From contig JAFGCA010000442.1 in assembly GCA_016932895.1 (NCBI GenBank), positions 1 to 24,906 on the forward strand: a stretch of DNA of 24,906 nucleotides, read 5' to 3'. Below the pieces are notes generated by a model that searched no databases, had not been told where the DNA came from, and worked only from the letters and a program-made list of their open reading frames with translations. Below are positions 14,787-23,213 of the stretch, in pieces (position 1 is the first letter of the stretch; the number at the start of each line of letters is the position of its first letter). The stretch comes from Sedimentisphaerales bacterium. Its GTDB lineage: Bacteria; Planctomycetota; Phycisphaerae; Sedimentisphaerales; SG8-4. The position numbers and the translations under genes are program-made.

Positions 14787-15311
14787 ATGAGTAAGGATTA
14801 CAAGACAGGATTGATCGTAGGGCTGGCGGCGACCGTGGTCGCTCTCGGTTGGCTGGTGACCCGACCCAGCCTGAGCCCGGAGGCGCGCATGCTCCGGTCG
14901 GCCCGGGCCAGCGCGGCGGAAGACCCGCCTCCCGCCGGCGAGACGCCTCCCGTCGAGCCCGCCCCGTCCCGGGCAGAGCCCGTCGCGCAGACGGAAACTC
15001 CGTCGAGCCCGCCCCCTGCACCAGTCAACACCGATGTGCTCGCACAACTGCTGCCTGAATCGGACACGCCCCCCCCGGACGAGTCGGTACAGGGCCGGAC
15101 GCCTCCTCCCGACCTGACGGTGTACGAAAGAGACGAGAAGATCACGACCACCCGATTCCATATCGTGCGGAAAGACGAAACGCTGTCCGCCATTTCACAA
15201 CAATACTACGGCTCGCCCAACCAATGGCGAAAGATCGTGGCGGCCAACAAAGACACGATCAAGGATGCCAACAAAATCAGCCCCGGGGTAAAACTCATCA
15301 TTCCCGACTGA
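14787..15311 (+). CDS. Membrane-anchored LysM-domain protein
   Basis: This is a 174-residue protein with an N-terminal membrane helix (about 7-25, 'TGLIVGLAATVVALGWLV'), a Pro/Glu/Ala-rich linker (about 40-110), and one C-terminal LysM domain (123-173: 'FHIVRKDETLSAISQQYYG', 'KISPGVKLIIP'). LysM domains bind N-acetylglucosamine in peptidoglycan or chitin-like glycans, so it probably tethers to or spans toward the cell wall. ATG 14787 is chosen because it starts just before the membrane helix. The frame is open further upstream, but that part overlaps secDF. It lies 64 nt after secDF and is probably co-transcribed. Its stop is 24 nt from the convergent pgl stop codon, with no clear terminator between. 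Confidence 0.85.
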   Translation: MSKDYKTGLIVGLAATVVALGWLVTRPSLSPEARMLRSARASAAEDPPPAGETPPVEPAPSRAEPVAQTETPSSPPPAPVNTDVLAQLLPESDTPPPDESVQGRTPPPDLTVYERDEKITTTRFHIVRKDETLSAISQQYYGSPNQWRKIVAANKDTIKDANKISPGVKLIIPD

Positions 15312-15335
15312 GCACCGCCGGCGCCTCGTCTCAGG

Positions 15336-16091
15336 TCAAATACTCCGGGCCGCCGCGCGGTCGACAAACCACGTGATCTTCTCCAGGGCCGGCCATAGAA
15401 TGTGAATCGGATACTTCACCTCATCCGGCTCCTCGGTCAATACCGCACGCAACGTATCGGCCTTCTCGGCGCCGGACACCAGAACCGCCAGGCAGCGGGC
15501 GGCGCGCAAAACCGGATGCGTCAGCGTGATGCGACTGAGCGCATCACCCAGAACGTACACCACGCAGGCCAGATCCTCGGTATCAAACGGGGCGTACGAA
15601 TTCGGGAAGAGCGATCCCGTGTGACCGTCGGTCCCCATGCCCAAAACGACGAGGTCGAGCGACGGGACCTGACCCTCTCGCAGACGAAAGACTTCCCGAA
15701 TCGTCTGCGCGTAGGTGCGTGCGGCAACCTTGATGTCATCGTATTCGGTGGGAATTCGGTGGATGTTGGCTGGCGGGATCTCCACCTTGCTCAGGAACGT
15801 ATCGGCCGCCAGGCGGTAGTTGCTGTACGACGAGTCGGGCGGGACGTAACGCTCATCGACCCAGAACACCTGCACCTTCTCCCAGGGCAGGAATTGGGAC
15901 TCGGCTGTGGCAGGCAGCAATTCGAAGAAACGTCTGGGCGTGCTTCCGCCGGACAAAGCCACATAGAAGACGCCCCGCAACCGAATGGCATCTCGGGCCG
16001 CAGAAACAAACAATCCCGCGGTTTGCCGGGCAAGATTCTCGGCGTCGCAAGCGACCTGGACATTCGGTCGAAATTTCGCCGTCGTTTCCAT
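15336..16091 (-). CDS. pgl: 6-phosphogluconolactonase
   Basis: This is a 251-residue protein of the NagB/DevB-like 6-phosphogluconolactonase family, which hydrolyses 6-phosphogluconolactone in the oxidative pentose phosphate pathway. Typical motifs are 'YVALSGGSTPRRFFELL' (43-59), 'WVDERYVPPDSSYSNYRL' (77-94), and 'LVVLGMGTDGHTGSLFP' (147-163) with the catalytic-loop His157. Length is normal for the family. The minus-strand ATG is preceded by GAGG about 10 nt upstream. No zwf or gnd gene is nearby, so it appears to be a single gene driven by its own promoter, with a leader of about 160 nt. Confidence 0.94.
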   Translation of the reverse strand: METTAKFRPNVQVACDAENLARQTAGLFVSAARDAIRLRGVFYVALSGGSTPRRFFELLPATAESQFLPWEKVQVFWVDERYVPPDSSYSNYRLAADTFLSKVEIPPANIHRIPTEYDDIKVAARTYAQTIREVFRLREGQVPSLDLVVLGMGTDGHTGSLFPNSYAPFDTEDLACVVYVLGDALSRITLTHPVLRAARCLAVLVSGAEKADTLRAVLTEEPDEVKYPIHILWPALEKITWFVDRAAARSI

Positions 16092-16259
16092 AGCTTCGCC
16101 GCCTCAATAACCAACCTGACTCGCTACTTGGAAATCGTCGATTCCGGTCGAACAGGCACGGTATCACCCCCCAGGTCGAAAGCATCTTCCGGCGTTAAAA
16201 CAGCCGTCGGCTGCAAAACCATAACCCACCGCTTTCCGTAAACGGCAAACGCAACCATC

Positions 16260-16289
16260 ATTATCCTACCGGCGTTGAAACGATGTCAA
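16260..16289 (-). promoter_or_regulatory. Promoter for pgl
   Basis: On the minus strand TTGACA (16284-16289) is followed after 18 nt by GATAAT (16260-16265; 5 of 6 matches). Transcription would start near 16253, about 160 nt before the pgl start. It lies in the 266-nt gap between the efflux permease gene and pgl, where I see no clear terminator for the efflux operon. Confidence 0.55.
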
Positions 16290-16357
16290 CAAAATATCGG
16301 GCCGCCTGCAAAATAGCACGCCGCGTCAGCACAATGCCGGAGCCTTGTAGAACAACG

Positions 16358-19300
16358 CTACCGCAGGCCGAAAACACGCGATTTGACGTCTTCGAGGATC
16401 ATATACAACGAGGGCACGAGAAACAGCGTGATGCACGTGGCGAACATAACCCCGAAGGCCAGACTGATGGCCATCGGGATGAGAAAACGCGCCTGCAGGC
16501 TCTTTTCGGTGATCATCGGAAGCAGGCCGAAGAAGGTGGTCAGCGTGGTGAGCATGATCGGGCGAAAACGACGCGTGGCGCAGTCCCGCAGCACGGAGGC
16601 CAGTCCGATGCCCTCGGCGCGTTCCCGATTGATCAGGTCGATCATGATCAGCGAGTCGTTTACGACCACTCCGGCAAGAGCGACAATGCCGAACAAAGAC
16701 AAAATGCTGAGGTTGAAACCCATGACCAGATGTCCCACCATCGCGCCGACGAGGCCGAAAGGAATCGCCGACATCACGATGGCGGGCTGCGAGTAGCTGC
16801 GAAACTGCACGGCCAACAAGGCGTAGATCGCCATCAGGGCAATGGCAAAATTGATCCACAGGCTACCCAACGATTCGTTGCGTTCCCGCTCCTCGCCGGC
16901 GGGGCGAAACTGGAGGCCCGGAAACTGGCTCGCCAGGCGCGGCAGCACGGCCGCGTACAGTTCCGCGTTGATTTCGCGCGCATTGGCTACCGCCTCTTCC
17001 ACGTCCGCCGAAACGCTCACGACGCGGCGCCGGTCGACTCGCATGATCGTGGCGTACCCGCGACCATACTCCACCTCCGCGACCGTGCCGAAAGGAATCT
17101 CCGTCCCGTCCGGCAGACGAATGCGCATGTTCTCGACGTCCGCTACGCTGCGGCGCTCGCGCTGGGGGTAGCGCACCATCACCCGGATGTCGTCGCGGCC
17201 GCGCTGGATGCGCTGCGCTTCATCGCCGTAGAATCCCTGCCGGACCTGACGCGCCAGGTCCGACAGCGTCAATCCGAGAGTGCGCCCCGTATCCTTCAAC
17301 TTGAGTTTGAGCTCGCCTTTGCCCGGTTCGAAATCGTCCGCGATGTCCCCCACGCCGGCATAGTTGCTCAGAATGCTCTTCAGTTCTTCCGAGGCCGCCA
17401 GCAGCGTATCGAAATCCTGATGCGACAGCTCGACCTCGACGGCTTTGCCCAGGTCGAGAAACTCCGAGTAGTACTCCAACGAGGAAACGCCCGCGATCTC
17501 CCCCACCCTGTCGCGCCAGGCGTTTTTGATCTCCACGCTGGAAACCTCGCGCACCTCCCCGCCCAGAAGCTCGACATTGACCTCCGCCAAATGGGACTGG
17601 GCGGCCTGCCCCATGTCCACCTGGACCGGACCGCCGCGCCCCATGGTCGGTTGCGCCCCGACCGTGAGCGAAACGTGCTTCATCAAGGGCGGCTGCCCCG
17701 ACCGGTCCCGCTCGTATTCCGCGACGACCTCCCGGGCCGCTTGCTCGACCCGCTCGATGATCTTGCGCGTCTGCTCCACCGGCGTGCCCTGCGGCATCGT
17801 CAGCAAAGCCACCATGTTGTCGGCCTCCACCGCGTCGAAGAAGACGAACTTGATGTAGCCCCCCAGGAGAACACCGACCGCCGCCAGGAAGACCATGATG
17901 CCGGCGGCTAACGTGACATAGCGCCAGCGTACGGCCCGCTCCACGAAGCGGGCGAACGGACCGTCGACGAACGCACGCAGTTTCCGATCCGTCCACTGGT
18001 TGATCCGGTCCGTGAAACGTCGGATGAGCCCACGCCGCGCGGGATTGCCAAACGACAGGTGGGCCGGCAGGATCAACAGCGCTTCCACCAGCGAGATCGA
18101 CAATACGCTGACCACCACGATCGGCAGCACGCGAAGAATCTTGCCCATAATGCCTTTGGTGTACGCCAGCGGAACGAAAGCAAGAATCGTCGTCAGGACC
18201 GCAAGCGTCACCGGCATGGCCATCTCGCGCACTCCGCGCACGGCCGCCTGAACCCGGTCCAATCCCCGCTGGCGATACGAGAAAATATTCTCGCCCACCA
18301 CGATCGCGTCATCGACCACCAGCCCCAAAACCATGATGAACGCAAAAAGGCTCATCATGTTGATGGTGACGTCGAAATACGGCATGATCCAGAAGGCCCC
18401 GAGAAACGAAATGGGAATCCCCATCGCCGTCCAGAACGCCAGGCGAATGTTCAAGAACAATGTCAGGCACAGGAACACCAGCGCCAGGCCGATGTACCCG
18501 TTGCGCTTCAGGAGGCTGAGCCGGTCTCTCAGGATTTGCGAGTCATCTTCCCATAGGGCCAGAGAAACGCTCTTTGGCAGGTGCTTCTCTTTCTCTTCGA
18601 TGTACCGTTTGACCGTATCGGCCACGTCCACCGCATCCTGCTCGCCGATGCGCGAGACGGAGATGAACGCCGCCCGCTTGCCGTCGAACTTGGCGTACAG
18701 ATCGACGTCCTCGAAGGCGTCCTGCACGGTGGCGATGTCACTGAGTCGAACCTGCGTGCCGTCGTTGCGGGTCAGCACGATGATCTTCTCGAACTCCGCC
18801 CCGGAATACTTCTGTCCCTTGGTCCGTACCAGAATCTCGCCGCCCGACGTCTTCACCGAGCCACCCGGAATATCGAGCGAAGACCGGCTCACCGCCTGCG
18901 AAACCGCGTCGAAACTCAGATTGTACCGGCGCAAACTCTCCTCCGAAATCTCGATAGAAATCTCGTAGGGGCGCACGCCCGAGATGCTCACCTGGCTGAT
19001 GTTCTCCATGGCCGTCAGGTCGTCCCGCACCTGGTCGGCCAGCGTCTTGAGCGTCCTCTCGGATACGTCGCCGTAGAGCACGATCGAGATCACCTTGTGT
19101 CGGGTCTTGATCTCGGCCACGATCGGCTTCTCCGTCTCCTGGGGGAACGTGATGATCGTGTCCACTTCCGCCTTGACGTCATCGAGCACTTCCGTGGCGT
19201 CGGCGTATTCCTCCACCTCCACCAGCGTCGAGCCGACGCCTTCGACCGCCGTCGAAGTCATACGCTTGACGCCGTCGACACCGGCAATCGCCTCCTCGAC

Positions 19301-19519
19301 ACGTACGCACACCCCCTCTTCCACGTCGTCCGGCGAAGCCCCTCGATACGGAACCGAGACGTTGATCATGTCCAGGCTGAACTCGGGGAATACTTCCATC
19401 TTGGCCCCGAAGATCGACAGCAGGCCGGAGACCACGATGAGCAGCATCAGCAGATTGGCCGCCACGTGGTTCGATGCAAACCAAGCCAGAATCCCTTTTC
19501 GTTCTTCCCGGTCCGACAC
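16358..19519 (-). CDS. RND-family efflux permease (inner-membrane, AcrB/HAE1-like)
   Basis: This is a 1053-residue, full-length proton-driven RND pump. Helix 1 is at about 18-38. The first periplasmic loop carries 'VFPEFSLDMINVSVPYRGAS' (43-62). The helix-4 proton-relay motif 'GLVVDDAIVVGENI' holds Asp403 and Asp404. The second half begins with a helix at about 560, and a second set of helices runs from about 905 to the end. In helix 10 the Lys940 of E. coli AcrB is replaced ('GVVVNDSLIMID'), as in many RND pumps of other subgroups. It pairs with the adapter and outer-membrane factor encoded upstream. The start is a GTG directly after the adapter stop (TAAGTG), with GGAGG 10 nt upstream. Substrates cannot be told from sequence; drugs, lipids or metals are possible. 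Confidence 0.94.
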   Translation of the reverse strand: MSDREERKGILAWFASNHVAANLLMLLIVVSGLLSIFGAKMEVFPEFSLDMINVSVPYRGASPDDVEEGVCVRVEEAIAGVDGVKRMTSTAVEGVGSTLVEVEEYADATEVLDDVKAEVDTIITFPQETEKPIVAEIKTRHKVISIVLYGDVSERTLKTLADQVRDDLTAMENISQVSISGVRPYEISIEISEESLRRYNLSFDAVSQAVSRSSLDIPGGSVKTSGGEILVRTKGQKYSGAEFEKIIVLTRNDGTQVRLSDIATVQDAFEDVDLYAKFDGKRAAFISVSRIGEQDAVDVADTVKRYIEEKEKHLPKSVSLALWEDDSQILRDRLSLLKRNGYIGLALVFLCLTLFLNIRLAFWTAMGIPISFLGAFWIMPYFDVTINMMSLFAFIMVLGLVVDDAIVVGENIFSYRQRGLDRVQAAVRGVREMAMPVTLAVLTTILAFVPLAYTKGIMGKILRVLPIVVVSVLSISLVEALLILPAHLSFGNPARRGLIRRFTDRINQWTDRKLRAFVDGPFARFVERAVRWRYVTLAAGIMVFLAAVGVLLGGYIKFVFFDAVEADNMVALLTMPQGTPVEQTRKIIERVEQAAREVVAEYERDRSGQPPLMKHVSLTVGAQPTMGRGGPVQVDMGQAAQSHLAEVNVELLGGEVREVSSVEIKNAWRDRVGEIAGVSSLEYYSEFLDLGKAVEVELSHQDFDTLLAASEELKSILSNYAGVGDIADDFEPGKGELKLKLKDTGRTLGLTLSDLARQVRQGFYGDEAQRIQRGRDDIRVMVRYPQRERRSVADVENMRIRLPDGTEIPFGTVAEVEYGRGYATIMRVDRRRVVSVSADVEEAVANAREINAELYAAVLPRLASQFPGLQFRPAGEERERNESLGSLWINFAIALMAIYALLAVQFRSYSQPAIVMSAIPFGLVGAMVGHLVMGFNLSILSLFGIVALAGVVVNDSLIMIDLINRERAEGIGLASVLRDCATRRFRPIMLTTLTTFFGLLPMITEKSLQARFLIPMAISLAFGVMFATCITLFLVPSLYMILEDVKSRVFGLR

Positions 19520-20812
19520 TTAGGTCCCCCCTCCGGCCTCGGCGACGGGAGCCTCCGAATTCGTGAGATCATTCGGCTCGTCCGCATCGGCCTGTATTCG
19601 GATTTGCATCCCCTCCACCACCGCATCCAGCGAGCTGACAACGATTACCGCGTTATCCGGGATGCCCTCTGTCACGTATGCGAAGTCCTTGTCGGCACGC
19701 ACGATGTTGAGTTCTTCGATGTGAAGCCGGTCGTCTTTGACCAGCCACACCCGGTTGCCGCCGTGAATGGCGTCCCGCGGCACAGCGACCGCCCCCCGCA
19801 GCGTCCTGCCGACAATCCGCACGCTGACAAAGGCGCCGGGCAACAACGGGGGCTTGCCGTTCGACAGTTCCAACGGTTTCGGCACTTCCACCACCACCGG
19901 CACCATCCGCGACATCCGGTCCACCTGCCCGGTCGTGCGGACTACGTAGGCCTGCCAAGTGTGCTCTCCTCCGGCAAAGGACGTTCGTACCTCCGCCGGC
20001 GCGCGTCCCGATTCGCCCGAATCCGCCCCCAGCGACGTGGACGCTCCGAATACGTCAAACCACGCCAGCTCGTCGTCTTCGAGCGGGACCTCGATCTCGA
20101 ACGCCGTGGTGCCGTAGGCCTTCGCCAAAGGCTGTCCCATCCCGACGTACTGGCCCAAATCGACGTTCTCACTGACGATGAGGACCTGGAAAGGCAGCGA
20201 GATGGCTGTTCGTTGCAGACGCAGCTCTGCCACCGACAACTGCGCTTTCGCCGATTCGAGGCCGGCCCGGGCCCGCCGAATCTGCGGCTCGCGAAGCACC
20301 AGCGGCGAGTCGGGCTCGATCTCCGGATGGAGTTGACTCCATTCCTTGCGGGCCACTTCCGCCTCCGCGATCTCCGTATCAAGCCGGACTTGTGCCTCGG
20401 CCACGGTGGCCTGGGCCTGCTGCACCGCCAGCTTGTAATCGCTGGGGTCGATTTGCACGATTTTCTCGCTGGCGGAGATCACTCCCCCCGTCTTCAGTTC
20501 GGAATGAACGAAAACGATCTTGCCGCCCACCTCCGGTATGATGTCCACCTCGACCTTGGGTGTCACGGTGCCGTAGCCTTCGATCACCATCTGCCGGTCG
20601 GCGACGTCGAGCTGGCGCACCTGCACCAGTGGCGTGAGCACCACCTGCTCGACGCGCGCCGGGGGCTTCTTCAGCTTGAGAAAAGCCACAGCAATCGCTA
20701 CCCCCACGGCCAGAAGAAGGACCGCGCACAACGCCTGCAACAGGCGCGCCCCCCAAGCCTTTCCCGTCTCAATCCCTTCTGCCGCACCATCGCTGGTCTT
20801 CTCGTCTGTCAT
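19520..20812 (-). CDS. RND efflux membrane fusion (adapter) protein
   Basis: This is a 430-residue HlyD/AcrA-family adapter linking the inner-membrane pump to the outer-membrane factor. It has an N-terminal membrane helix (about 22-44, not a lipoprotein), a barrel-sandwich half ('GYGTVTPKVEVDIIPEVGGK', then 'VIQIDPS'-like 'IVQIDPSDYKLAVQQA'), a helical hairpin (about 120-185), the returning lipoyl half ('ISLPFQVLIVSENVDLGQYV') and a beta-barrel ('TTAFEIEVPLEDDELAWF'). ATG 20812 overlaps the outer-membrane factor stop by 4 nt (ATGA) and begins 'MTDEK'; an upstream GTG (20896) in the same frame would overlap the previous gene by 88 nt and is rejected. The gene ends immediately before the permease start. 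Confidence 0.93.
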   Translation of the reverse strand: MTDEKTSDGAAEGIETGKAWGARLLQALCAVLLLAVGVAIAVAFLKLKKPPARVEQVVLTPLVQVRQLDVADRQMVIEGYGTVTPKVEVDIIPEVGGKIVFVHSELKTGGVISASEKIVQIDPSDYKLAVQQAQATVAEAQVRLDTEIAEAEVARKEWSQLHPEIEPDSPLVLREPQIRRARAGLESAKAQLSVAELRLQRTAISLPFQVLIVSENVDLGQYVGMGQPLAKAYGTTAFEIEVPLEDDELAWFDVFGASTSLGADSGESGRAPAEVRTSFAGGEHTWQAYVVRTTGQVDRMSRMVPVVVEVPKPLELSNGKPPLLPGAFVSVRIVGRTLRGAVAVPRDAIHGGNRVWLVKDDRLHIEELNIVRADKDFAYVTEGIPDNAVIVVSSLDAVVEGMQIRIQADADEPNDLTNSEAPVAEAGGGT

Positions 20813-22311
20813 TTCTTCACCGTTCGCCTTTCCGCGTCCTTGCTGTGGCCCCAATCGCCCCCCAGGGCCAGGTGCAGGTTGACCCGTGTGGTCCACAACT
20901 GCCCTTTGAGAATCGTCAATTCCTGTTCCGCGATGCGCCGGCGACGCTCCGACTCCAGTACCGTCAGAAGACTATCGACGCCGCGCTCGTAACGCCGCAA
21001 CGACAACTGCTCGGCCGCCTGCGATTCCTCCAATTGCACCCGCACGTGCTCGATCTGAGCACGCAGCGCCCGCTCGCTGATCAGGGCGTCCTCGACCTGT
21101 CGCATGGCCTCGAGCACGACCCCCGCGTAATTCGCCGCCAGTTCCGCATACCGCGCCTTCGCCGCATCGATCTGCGCCCGAATCTGCCCCCCTTTCCAGA
21201 GGGGAGCGCTGAGATTGGTGATCGCCGAGTAAATCTCAAACTCGCGGTCCCAGATATCTTCCCAGCGGTCCGCGCTGGTTCCATAGCTGCCCGTCAGCGT
21301 CAAATCAGGATACAATTGAGCGATGCTGGCGCCGACGCGTTCGTTGGCCGCACGCACCGAGAATTCTGCCGCCCGTACGTCGGGGCGTCGATCCAGCAGC
21401 GAAGCCGGCATACCGACCGGCAAAGCACCCAGTTCCGGCAGGTCCGGCAACGTGTTCGGCAGATCGGGCGACCTGCCGGGCGGCCGGGCCACCAGCACGT
21501 CAAGCGAGTGACGGGCGCGAGCCAGCGTGGCCGTCAGCAACGGCACCTGCGATTTGGCCGACTCCAGATTGGCCCGCGTCAGCCGCACGTCAACAGGTGT
21601 CACCAGCCCCTGCTGGTAGCGACGCTCCGTGATCTCCGCCGTCTGCTGGAGACTCTCGACATTGGCCTTGGCCAGCGCCAGACGCCTCTGCGCCGTGGCA
21701 ATGTCGACCCGCGCCTGGATAACGTACGCAACCACGGAATGGGTCAGCGCCTGCCGGTTTGCCTCGGTGGCCAGAAGCTCCTCCCACGCCGCACGATCGG
21801 CCCGCCGCAACTTGCCCCAAAGATCCACCAAATACGACACCGAAACCCCCTGTGACCAGGTCGTCGTCAGCGGGCTGAACTTGAAACCCGAAAAATCGAA
21901 CCCCAGATTCGGGTCGCTCAGCCCTCCACCGCCGCCGCCACCGAAGTTGATATAGCGTTTGCTCCGGTCCCGGCCCAGGTTGTACGAGACCTCAGGCCAC
22001 AACCGTCCGCGTGCTTCCCCCAACCCTGCCCGGGCTTGAAGCACACGGGCGGCGGCCGCTTTCAGATCGTAATTGCGATCCAACGCGTCTCTGACCAATT
22101 CCGCGGTGATCGGATCACCGAATCGTTCCCACCAGCGGTCGAGCACTTCGGCCTCGTTGGCATCCGGCACCTCTTCAGGAGCATTCACGAAGCCGGTCAC
22201 TTCGTCCGCCGGCGTTTTCGGCCGGGAGTAGTCCGGTCCGACCATGCAACCACCCACCAACACGACTGCTCCCAGGTTCAACAGGAGCAGACATTTTCTC
22301 ACGCAAACCAT
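20809..22311 (-). CDS. Outer-membrane efflux lipoprotein (OprM/NodT family)
   Basis: This is a 500-residue outer-membrane factor of the TolC-like OprM/NodT lipoprotein group, forming the exit duct of the tripartite pump. The signal peptide ends in the lipobox 'VGGC' (Cys22), followed by the family start 'MVGPDYSRP'. The two OEP repeats are seen, with conserved 'WWERFGDP' and 'LLDRRPDVRAAEFSVRAANERVG'. An unusual run of seven glycines (about 124-130) lies in a surface or loop region. ATG 22311 is chosen because GGAGGAG lies 7 nt upstream and the signal peptide then has a normal length; in-frame ATGs upstream (22338, 22374) lie deeper in the regulator gene. The 5' end overlaps the tetR gene by 137 nt in another frame. 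Confidence 0.92.
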   Translation of the reverse strand: MVCVRKCLLLLNLGAVVLVGGCMVGPDYSRPKTPADEVTGFVNAPEEVPDANEAEVLDRWWERFGDPITAELVRDALDRNYDLKAAAARVLQARAGLGEARGRLWPEVSYNLGRDRSKRYINFGGGGGGGLSDPNLGFDFSGFKFSPLTTTWSQGVSVSYLVDLWGKLRRADRAAWEELLATEANRQALTHSVVAYVIQARVDIATAQRRLALAKANVESLQQTAEITERRYQQGLVTPVDVRLTRANLESAKSQVPLLTATLARARHSLDVLVARPPGRSPDLPNTLPDLPELGALPVGMPASLLDRRPDVRAAEFSVRAANERVGASIAQLYPDLTLTGSYGTSADRWEDIWDREFEIYSAITNLSAPLWKGGQIRAQIDAAKARYAELAANYAGVVLEAMRQVEDALISERALRAQIEHVRVQLEESQAAEQLSLRRYERGVDSLLTVLESERRRRIAEQELTILKGQLWTTRVNLHLALGGDWGHSKDAERRTVKK

Positions 22312-22978
22312 CCGGTTTCTCCTCCGTTCCATCCGCATAGGCTCGTATGCCAGCGGCTGAGAACTTGACAACATGATTCACAATCCCACTTAAATCGAGT
22401 TCCGGTGCTTCAAAACAGTCGCTTTTCTCGAACATTCCCTTCGCCAGCACGATCTGCATCAACTGCCCGACGATGGATAAGATCGCCGGGCGTACGAGCG
22501 ATTCCTCCAGCCAGGGACAAATCGTCTGCAAAGCCGTCCCGAGAGCCGTCATCACCGGCATCGCCATTTCCCGTAGAAACATGTCGGGCGGCAGGTGCGG
22601 GTCGATCATCTCCCGGGCCATCAGGTTCATGAACCGGCAATTGCGGCCGCCCTCGACCAGCGGCTCCAGGAACGATTCCGCATACGACCTGAGAAGCTCC
22701 TCGAGCTCCGGTTGCACAGTGCCCGACATCACCTTGTCGATGCTCGCCAAACGCCGCCCCCGCAGCGACGCGAAATGCCGGCGCCACACTTCCACGTAGA
22801 GATTCTCCTTGCCGCCGAAGTAATAATTGATCGAGGCGACATTACAGTCCGCCGCTGCTGCGATGTCGCGAACGCTCGCCTTGTTGTATCCCTGCTCGCA
22901 GAAGCGCGATTCCGCCGCCCCCAGCAACCGCTGCTGCACGGTGAGGCCGCTTGCGATGTCCCGATTCGACTCACTCAT
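22175..22978 (-). CDS. TetR-family transcriptional regulator (CecR-like) of the efflux operon
   Basis: This is a 267-residue regulator. The DNA-binding domain (about 13-62) is canonical: 'RLLGAAESRFCEQGYNKASV', then 'IAAAADCNVASINYYFGGKE'. The ligand domain (about 80-215) has 'REMIDPHLPPDMFLREMAMP' and 'AILSIVGQLMQIVLAKGM', resembling the CecR (YbiH) C-terminal domain, a group that controls efflux genes in E. coli. ATG 22978 is preferred over 23008, which would lie closer to the operator. The last 45 residues (from 223) are read from the outer-membrane factor gene in another frame and look unlike a TetR tail. The gene is first in the operon and lies downstream of a promoter with palindromic sites, so repression of its own operon is likely. 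Confidence 0.9.
   Translation of the reverse strand: MSESNRDIASGLTVQQRLLGAAESRFCEQGYNKASVRDIAAAADCNVASINYYFGGKENLYVEVWRRHFASLRGRRLASIDKVMSGTVQPELEELLRSYAESFLEPLVEGGRNCRFMNLMAREMIDPHLPPDMFLREMAMPVMTALGTALQTICPWLEESLVRPAILSIVGQLMQIVLAKGMFEKSDCFEAPELDLSGIVNHVVKFSAAGIRAYADGTEEKPDGLREKMSAPVEPGSSRVGGWLHGRTGLLPAENAGGRSDRLRECS
22319..22325 (-). promoter_or_regulatory. Ribosome binding site of the outer-membrane factor gene
   Basis: On the minus strand GGAGGAG lies 7 nt before the ATG at 22311, inside the 3' part of the regulator gene. It fixes the start of the lipoprotein. Confidence 0.75.
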
Positions 22979-22989
22979 TGCAGAACCCC

Positions 22990-23027
22990 AAACATACGTT
23001 TTATACATAAGTTTAAAACATATGTTT
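22990..23027. promoter_or_regulatory. Probable TetR-type operator (two palindromes)
   Basis: AAACATACGTTT (22990-23001) and the perfect palindrome AAACATATGTTT (23016-23027) differ at one position. Their centres are 26 bp apart, so they do not sit a whole number of helical turns apart on a 10.5-bp helix. The second occupies most of the spacer of the promoter for the regulator gene. Such paired dyads just upstream of a TetR gene usually bind the encoded repressor. No binding data can be read from sequence alone. Confidence 0.6.
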
Positions 23028-23037
23028 CATAAGTCAA
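23010..23037 (-). promoter_or_regulatory. Promoter of the tetR-efflux operon
   Basis: On the minus strand TTGACT (23032-23037; 5 of 6) and TAAACT (23010-23015; 4 of 6) are 16 nt apart. The perfect operator palindrome fills most of the spacer, so a bound repressor would block polymerase. Confidence 0.5.
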
Positions 23038-23164
23038 GACAATCTTCCCCAATTTACCAGGAGCGAGGATGCCCCTTGCCCCTGTGCCACGCCGTGGCGG
23101 TTTTCCCATCGTGCAAGAGCGAGCCTTTCCAAGAATTTGATGCACAATTGCGGCAAAAAAAACG

Positions 23165-23194
23165 TTGACAGCCAAAACACCGCCCCGCTATAAT
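23165..23194 (+). promoter_or_regulatory. Consensus sigma-70 promoter for tRNA-Asp
   Basis: Perfect TTGACA (23165-23170) and perfect TATAAT (23189-23194) are separated by 18 nt. Transcription would start near 23201, 13 nt before the mature tRNA. This is the strongest promoter match in the window, as expected for a tRNA gene. Confidence 0.88.
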
Positions 23195-23213
23195 TCTGGT
23201 TTACCCAAGATCT

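Noticed and set aside
20813..20896. Upstream GTG start for the adapter protein
   Set aside because: It would overlap the outer-membrane factor gene by 88 nt and add a Gly/Pro-rich leader. ATG 20812 gives an ATGA overlap and a normal N-terminus.
16283..20992. Long plus-strand frames opposite the RND pump and adapter
   Set aside because: Both are shadows of certain minus-strand genes. Products are His/Arg/Asp-rich and featureless.
21924..21944. CCGCCGCCGCC tract as a possible repeat element
   Set aside because: It codes the seven-glycine run in the outer-membrane factor and is a short codon repeat within a gene, not a separate element.
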